A DNA stretch of 18,559 nt, from assembly GCA_034716535.1 (NCBI GenBank), contig JAYEJW010000003.1:1-18559 (forward strand). The letters run 5' to 3'. Shown here piece by piece: positions 16,401-18,559 of this stretch (its first letter is position 1; each line of letters starts with the position of its first letter). The notes below the pieces were generated by a model that saw only the letters and a program-made list of their open reading frames with translations, did no database searches and was not told the origin of the DNA. Origin of the DNA: JAYEJW01 sp034716535. GTDB lineage: Bacteria > Pseudomonadota > Gammaproteobacteria > Chromatiales > Chromatiaceae. Made by a program: the position numbers and the translations under genes.

Positions 16401-17857
16401 TCAGGACGCGGCAGGCCGCCGAGCGTTTCGGCCTGCGGCCGGCCCAGGTCGAACCGGTGCTGAGACTCCTCGAACGAGAGAGCGCGCTGGTACGCGGCGA
16501 GATCCGCCCCGGTGGCGTGGAGCCCGAGTGGTGCGATCCCGAGATCCTCCGCCGGATCAAGCGGCGAACGCTGGCGCGTCTGCGGCATCAGATCGCCCCC
16601 GCCGATGGCGTGGCCTTTACGCACTTTCTGTGGGACTGGCACGGGCTCGACAGCCGGCGCGGCGGTAACCCGCGACTACTGGAGGTCGTGGCCCAGCTCG
16701 AAGGTCTGGCGTTGCCCTGGTCCCTGCTGAGGGACGAAGTGCTTCCGAGTCGTGTCGCCGGATTCTCGGTCGAGATGCTCGACATGCTTGCGGCGGGCGG
16801 GGAGGTTGTATGGATCGGTTGCGGCCCGCTTGGCGCGCGCGACGGCCGCATTGCGCTCTATCGGCGCCAGACAGCGCGGCGTCTGCTCGATCCGGACGCG
16901 GCGAGCGGCGCGGAGCTCGGCGAGGTTCACGTGGCCGTCGTCGAGCACCTGCGGCAGCGCGGCGCCTGCTTTATGGTGGAGCTCGAGTCCGCGGTTCGGA
17001 CAGGGTTTCCAGAGCTGACGCTGGCGGAGTGGGAGGCCGTGATCTGGGACCTAGTCTGGGCGGGAGGGGTCACCAACGATACCTTCGCGCCCCTCTGCAT
17101 GCTCGGTGCGCCGCGGCGGCGGCAGGGACGACGTTCCGGAAAGCACGGTCTGGCGGGCGGGCGCTGGTGGTGTCTGGACGAGTTGGTCGACGCCGGGGTG
17201 ACACCGACTGAAAGGACACTGGCGCGAGCTGAGACCCTACTGGAGCGCTACGGCATCCTGAGCCGGGAGGCCGCTGTGGCCGAAGCGCTTCCCGGCGGCT
17301 TCGGAGCCCTGTATCCGGTCCTGGCCGGCATGGAGGAGAGCGGTCGGGTGCGGCGTGGCTATTTCATCGAGGGGTTGGGTGGTGCGCAGTTTGTGCGGCC
17401 CGGTGTGATCGACCGGCTCAGGGGCTTGTCGAGCGCCAGTGACGACGGGGCATCCGAGGTGAGGATGCTTGCCGCGGTTGATCCAGCCAATCCCTGGGGC
17501 GCACTCCTGCCCTGGCCGGATGCGGAACGCAAACCCCCGGCGCGTGCGACGCGCGTATCCGGGGCATGGGTGATCTTCGTCGACGGCGCTCCGGTGCTCT
17601 ATCTCGGCGCCAACCATCGCCGGCTGCTGACGTTCCCCGAGACCACAAGGGACGATCAGGTGTTGTCTGCAGCCCTGCGCGGCCTGTCGGATCTTCCCCA
17701 GCGCCTGCGCCGCGGCTCGCTGACGATCGATAGGGTCGACGGTGAGCCGGTCGCCGACTCCCCGATCGTGCCGCTGATGCTCCAGCAGGGTTTCAGGAGC
17801 GACTATCGGGGCATGACTGTCTACCGCGACTATGGTGTGACCCGTGCCCGAGGGTGA
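13427..17857 (+). CDS. lhr: Lhr, large helicase-related ATP-dependent 3'-5' DNA helicase
   Basis: This is a superfamily 2 helicase of the extended Lhr type, 1476 residues (E. coli Lhr 1538), implicated in DNA repair. Walker A is APTGSGKT (38-45) and the DEIH box is at 160-163. GLSATVQPLDE, TIVFVNSRGLCERL, VATSSLELGIDMGSVDLVIQ and GLQRVGRSGHGVG complete the RecA-like pair. The winged-helix and Lhr-core region follows (LDVLAQQVAAICMD, LPFWRGEGPGRPVELG). The last roughly 600 residues are the Lhr C-terminal domain, with EALPGGFGALYPVLAGMEE and IEGLGGAQF. That domain has uracil-DNA glycosylase activity in E. coli, through an Asp three residues from the end. By eye, Thr1464 occupies that place here. 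The GTG start has GAGGG 8 nt upstream, and no ATG, GTG or TTG lies further upstream in frame. Its end overlaps the nei remnant by 14 bp. Confidence 0.96.
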   Translation: MFSAAVDTWFRESFEGPTEVQRRGWAVTASGKHAMLVAPTGSGKTLAAFLAAIDGCLSLPADVPAGFRVVYVSPLKALVYDVERNLRAPLAGVRRVSERLGKVGREVRVDIRTGDTSRRERERQARDPGEILVTTPESLFLVLGSRSAGNLRRVTTVIVDEIHALASTKRGVHLAVTLERLSDLAEHDPQRIGLSATVQPLDEAKRWLGGDRTVEIVDASEPPRIELSVSMPVPDSEGLSMPSRAEGGSILGELYTRELTPKPQERGIWPAIYPQLVERIRAHRSTIVFVNSRGLCERLTQRVNELAGEELVRAHHGSVSHEKRAEIEDGLKRGRLKGIVATSSLELGIDMGSVDLVIQVESPGSVARGLQRVGRSGHGVGEISRGVILPKFRGDLLESTVIATRMLDAGIEALRVPRNCLDVLAQQVAAICMDTPHEVSAIGRLVRRAYPFRELGSDSLNAVLDMLTGNYPSQAFADLRPLLAWDRAADTLRPRRGTAMLVRMNAGTIPDRGNYAVQLGTDGPRLGELDEEMVFETRNGDTILLGASAWRVEDITRDRVVVSPAPGEPGKLPFWRGEGPGRPVELGRELGAFVRRLATMPEREAATWLQGNTPLDANGAVDLASYVAGQKAHDGAVPTDRSILVERFPDELGDWRICILSPFGARVHAPWAMALQQRLSVESGFEVQVMYTDDGIVLRFADVEDLPDLQTLLPDPDEIEELVTAQLPHTSLFAGLFRENAGRALLLTRRRPDQRTPLWAQRLKAQNLLAAARQFANFPMVLETFRQALSDVFDLGALQSVLRDIRSRRIRVHEVETRSASPFARSLVFAYVAAYIYEQDAPLAERKAQALTLDRELLRELLGQAELRELIDGDALAELERELQHLDVTRRARDQDEVHDLLRRLGHLDDQEIALRTTGDAHGFLAALAEESRAVRIRVAGRPYWIAVEDAALYRDTTGAVPPGGLPVVFLRTRPDALEELLRRFSRTHGPFRTRQAAERFGLRPAQVEPVLRLLERESALVRGEIRPGGVEPEWCDPEILRRIKRRTLARLRHQIAPADGVAFTHFLWDWHGLDSRRGGNPRLLEVVAQLEGLALPWSLLRDEVLPSRVAGFSVEMLDMLAAGGEVVWIGCGPLGARDGRIALYRRQTARRLLDPDAASGAELGEVHVAVVEHLRQRGACFMVELESAVRTGFPELTLAEWEAVIWDLVWAGGVTNDTFAPLCMLGAPRRRQGRRSGKHGLAGGRWWCLDELVDAGVTPTERTLARAETLLERYGILSREAAVAEALPGGFGALYPVLAGMEESGRVRRGYFIEGLGGAQFVRPGVIDRLRGLSSASDDGASEVRMLAAVDPANPWGALLPWPDAERKPPARATRVSGAWVIFVDGAPVLYLGANHRRLLTFPETTRDDQVLSAALRGLSDLPQRLRRGSLTIDRVDGEPVADSPIVPLMLQQGFRSDYRGMTVYRDYGVTRARG

Positions 17858-18172
17858 CAACATTTACACGCTGGCGGTCTTTCTCGAACCTGTGGCGCCG
17901 GAAACGCCAGTCGCGTCCCCGTCCGACGACCGGGTCGCAGATCTCTACGTCACCGCCCGTCGACTCATGCACTGCAACAGGGGGCCGGGGCCACGAACAA
18001 CGCGCCCGACTCCGGGCCCCCGTTTGTGGGTCTACGGACGCCGCGGGCGGCCCTGCCTGGACTGTGGTACGAGCATTCGTTACGCGCGTCTGGGGCAGCT
18101 GGGGGCGTTCGATCGGGGTTATCCGCGCGGGAGTGGGAGGGTTTCCCTATTCGAGACGGGAGGGATAAAAGA

Positions 18173-18196
18173 CGCCCCGGCATGGCTGCCGGGGCG
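18173..18196 (-). terminator. Strong hairpin, minus-strand intrinsic terminator
   Basis: CGCCCCGGCA (18173-18182) pairs perfectly over 10 bp with TGCCGGGGCG (18187-18196) around a 4-nt loop. Read on the minus strand it is followed by TCTTTTAT, a fair U tract. On the plus strand only AAAG follows, so it does not look like a terminator for lhr/nei. It could instead be a 5' leader hairpin for the small ORF at 18223. Confidence 0.55.
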
Positions 18197-18222
18197 AAAG
18201 ATACCACTGACGAGGAGAATAC

Positions 18223-18321
18223 ATGAGAGCAACCGCCGTCCGCTGGCCCGAACCCTTCCGCCACCGCAGGTTCCCGGACGACGCCTTCAGAGTACTACCT
18301 CGTCTGGATGTAAGTTGTTGA
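18223..18321 (+). CDS. Possible 32-residue small ORF
   Basis: An ATG with an excellent GAGGAG ribosome site 6 nt upstream opens a 32-codon frame (MRATAVRWPEPFRHRRF, ending in VSC). It is rich in Arg, Pro and Phe and predicts no membrane segment or known fold. It lies between the strong hairpin at 18173-18196 and the minus-strand terminator at 18433-18451. I do not recognise it. It may be a real small protein, a leader peptide, or the stump of a truncated gene. The ribosome site is the only positive evidence. Confidence 0.3.
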   Translation: MRATAVRWPEPFRHRRFPDDAFRVLPRLDVSC

Positions 18322-18432
18322 CCGTTTCACAGGTGACGGGGGTGGCTGGCGACGTTCGCCGATTCGTGACGCAAGCCTCACGCCGGGAGCAAGTTGCCGA
18401 AACCTGATAACGATTCTTGCACAAGACAAAAT

Positions 18433-18451
18433 CCCCGCTGGGAATGCGGGG
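18433..18451 (-). terminator. Minus-strand intrinsic terminator
   Basis: CCCCGC (18433-18438) pairs with GCGGGG (18446-18451) around a 7-nt loop. On the minus strand the stem is followed by ATTTTGTCTTGT. It lies 77 bp after the minus-strand stop at 18528-18530 and probably ends that transcript. Confidence 0.6.
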
Positions 18452-18487
18452 CAAAGGGAGGGTATTGGAAAGGTTCGGCGAGAGGTA

Positions 18488-18511
18488 GGGGGCGGGCCTA
18501 ATCCCGCCCCC
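18488..18511. repeat. Perfect 9-bp GC hairpin downstream of edge gene
   Basis: GGGGGCGGG (18488-18496) pairs perfectly with CCCGCCCCC (18503-18511) across a 6-nt loop, 16 bp after the minus-strand stop. Neither strand has a T tract after it. It may protect the mRNA 3' end or act with the terminator at 18433-18451. Confidence 0.45.
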
Positions 18512-18527
18512 AGCTTCACCCAACCCC

Positions 18528-18559
18528 TCAGAACTGAAGGTCCGGGTTACCGGCGATCC
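18528..18559 (-). CDS. 3' end of a minus-strand gene, product ends in Phe
   Basis: The minus strand at the window edge reads IAGNPDLQF then TGA, followed by a hairpin and a terminator, which is the layout expected at the end of a transcribed gene. A C-terminal Phe with a hydrophobic residue two before it is typical of outer-membrane beta-barrel proteins such as porins. Nine residues are too few to decide, and other frames are also possible. Most of the gene lies outside the window. Confidence 0.4.
   Translation of the reverse strand, partial: IAGNPDLQF

Larger units (their letters stand above)
17844..18407 (+). pseudogene. Remnant of Nei/Fpg-family DNA glycosylase (nei2-like), internally deleted
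   Basis: The frame opens with MPEGDN at a GTG inside the lhr end, keeping the catalytic Pro2 and Glu3 of the Fpg/Nei family. It then jumps to the family's C-terminal part: VFLEPVAPETPVA, LYVTARRLM and RLWVYGRRGRPCLDCGT. About 150-170 residues of the usual 260 or so, covering the beta-sandwich and most of the helix-two-turn-helix, are absent. The frame is kept across the deletion. The zinc finger retains its first CxxC, but the second pair, usually (Y)WCPxCQ, reads GYPRGS, so both cysteines are lost. Similarity ends near 18140, and the remaining codons to the stop at 18407 look like read-through. The lhr-nei overlap is a known pairing for repair genes in other bacteria. The protein, if made, should not be a working glycosylase. 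Confidence 0.78.

Noticed and set aside
14816..16642. 608-codon minus-strand open frame inside lhr
   Set aside because: It lies antisense within a well-conserved helicase gene and has no recognisable domain or ribosome site.
1..18559. CRISPR array, insertion sequence, tRNA or rRNA
   Set aside because: No regularly spaced direct repeats, transposase-like frames, terminal inverted repeat pairs or RNA gene signatures were seen on reading through the window.

Overview
The window is GC-rich, densely coded bacterial DNA. UvrD, HemW, L31, malic enzyme, a Sad/YneI-type aldehyde dehydrogenase and a full-length Lhr all read like their gammaproteobacterial counterparts. A Tat-exported TRAP binding protein and a single-domain malic enzyme also fit a gammaproteobacterium, perhaps of the Chromatiales/Ectothiorhodospiraceae type. 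The lineage is inferred from remembered homologs, not from a search.

Layout, left to right. (1) Positions 1-2066, minus strand: a tight operon of proteins I do not recognise. It holds a helical protein with a possible OB-like C-terminal part, a coiled-coil protein with an acidic Asp/Thr-rich tail (4-bp ATGA overlap), and the start of a third gene cut by the window edge. (2) A 282-bp divergent gap. (3) Positions 2349-9540, plus strand, housekeeping: uvrD; a Tat-exported TRAP substrate-binding protein joined to hemW by a TGATG overlap; rpmE; a secreted staphylococcal-nuclease-like protein whose start is disturbed; and malic enzyme. (4) Positions 9554-11641, minus strand: a 695-residue membrane-anchored protein of unknown family with internal repeats, convergent with malic enzyme. 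(5) Positions 11707-11928: a decayed fragment of an NSS-family sodium symporter, which also seems to carry the promoter of the next gene. (6) Plus strand: a succinate-semialdehyde-type aldehyde dehydrogenase, then a 1476-residue Lhr helicase whose last codons overlap a Nei-type DNA glycosylase gene that is now a pseudogene. (7) Right edge: a possible 32-codon ORF, hairpins of which two look like minus-strand terminators, and the last codons of a minus-strand gene ending in Phe.

The conserved genes serve DNA repair (UvrD, Lhr, lost Nei), central carbon (malic enzyme, Sad-like dehydrogenase), heme handling (HemW) and translation (L31). The parts that look new are the two minus-strand islands of unrecognised proteins. 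Two of those proteins share a short ERATK-x-C motif near their C-termini, which hints at a link between islands otherwise separated by 7.5 kb. The other notable signal is gene decay: a nei gene with an in-frame internal deletion and lost zinc ligands, and a symporter relic. I saw no CRISPR array, insertion sequence, tRNA or rRNA.
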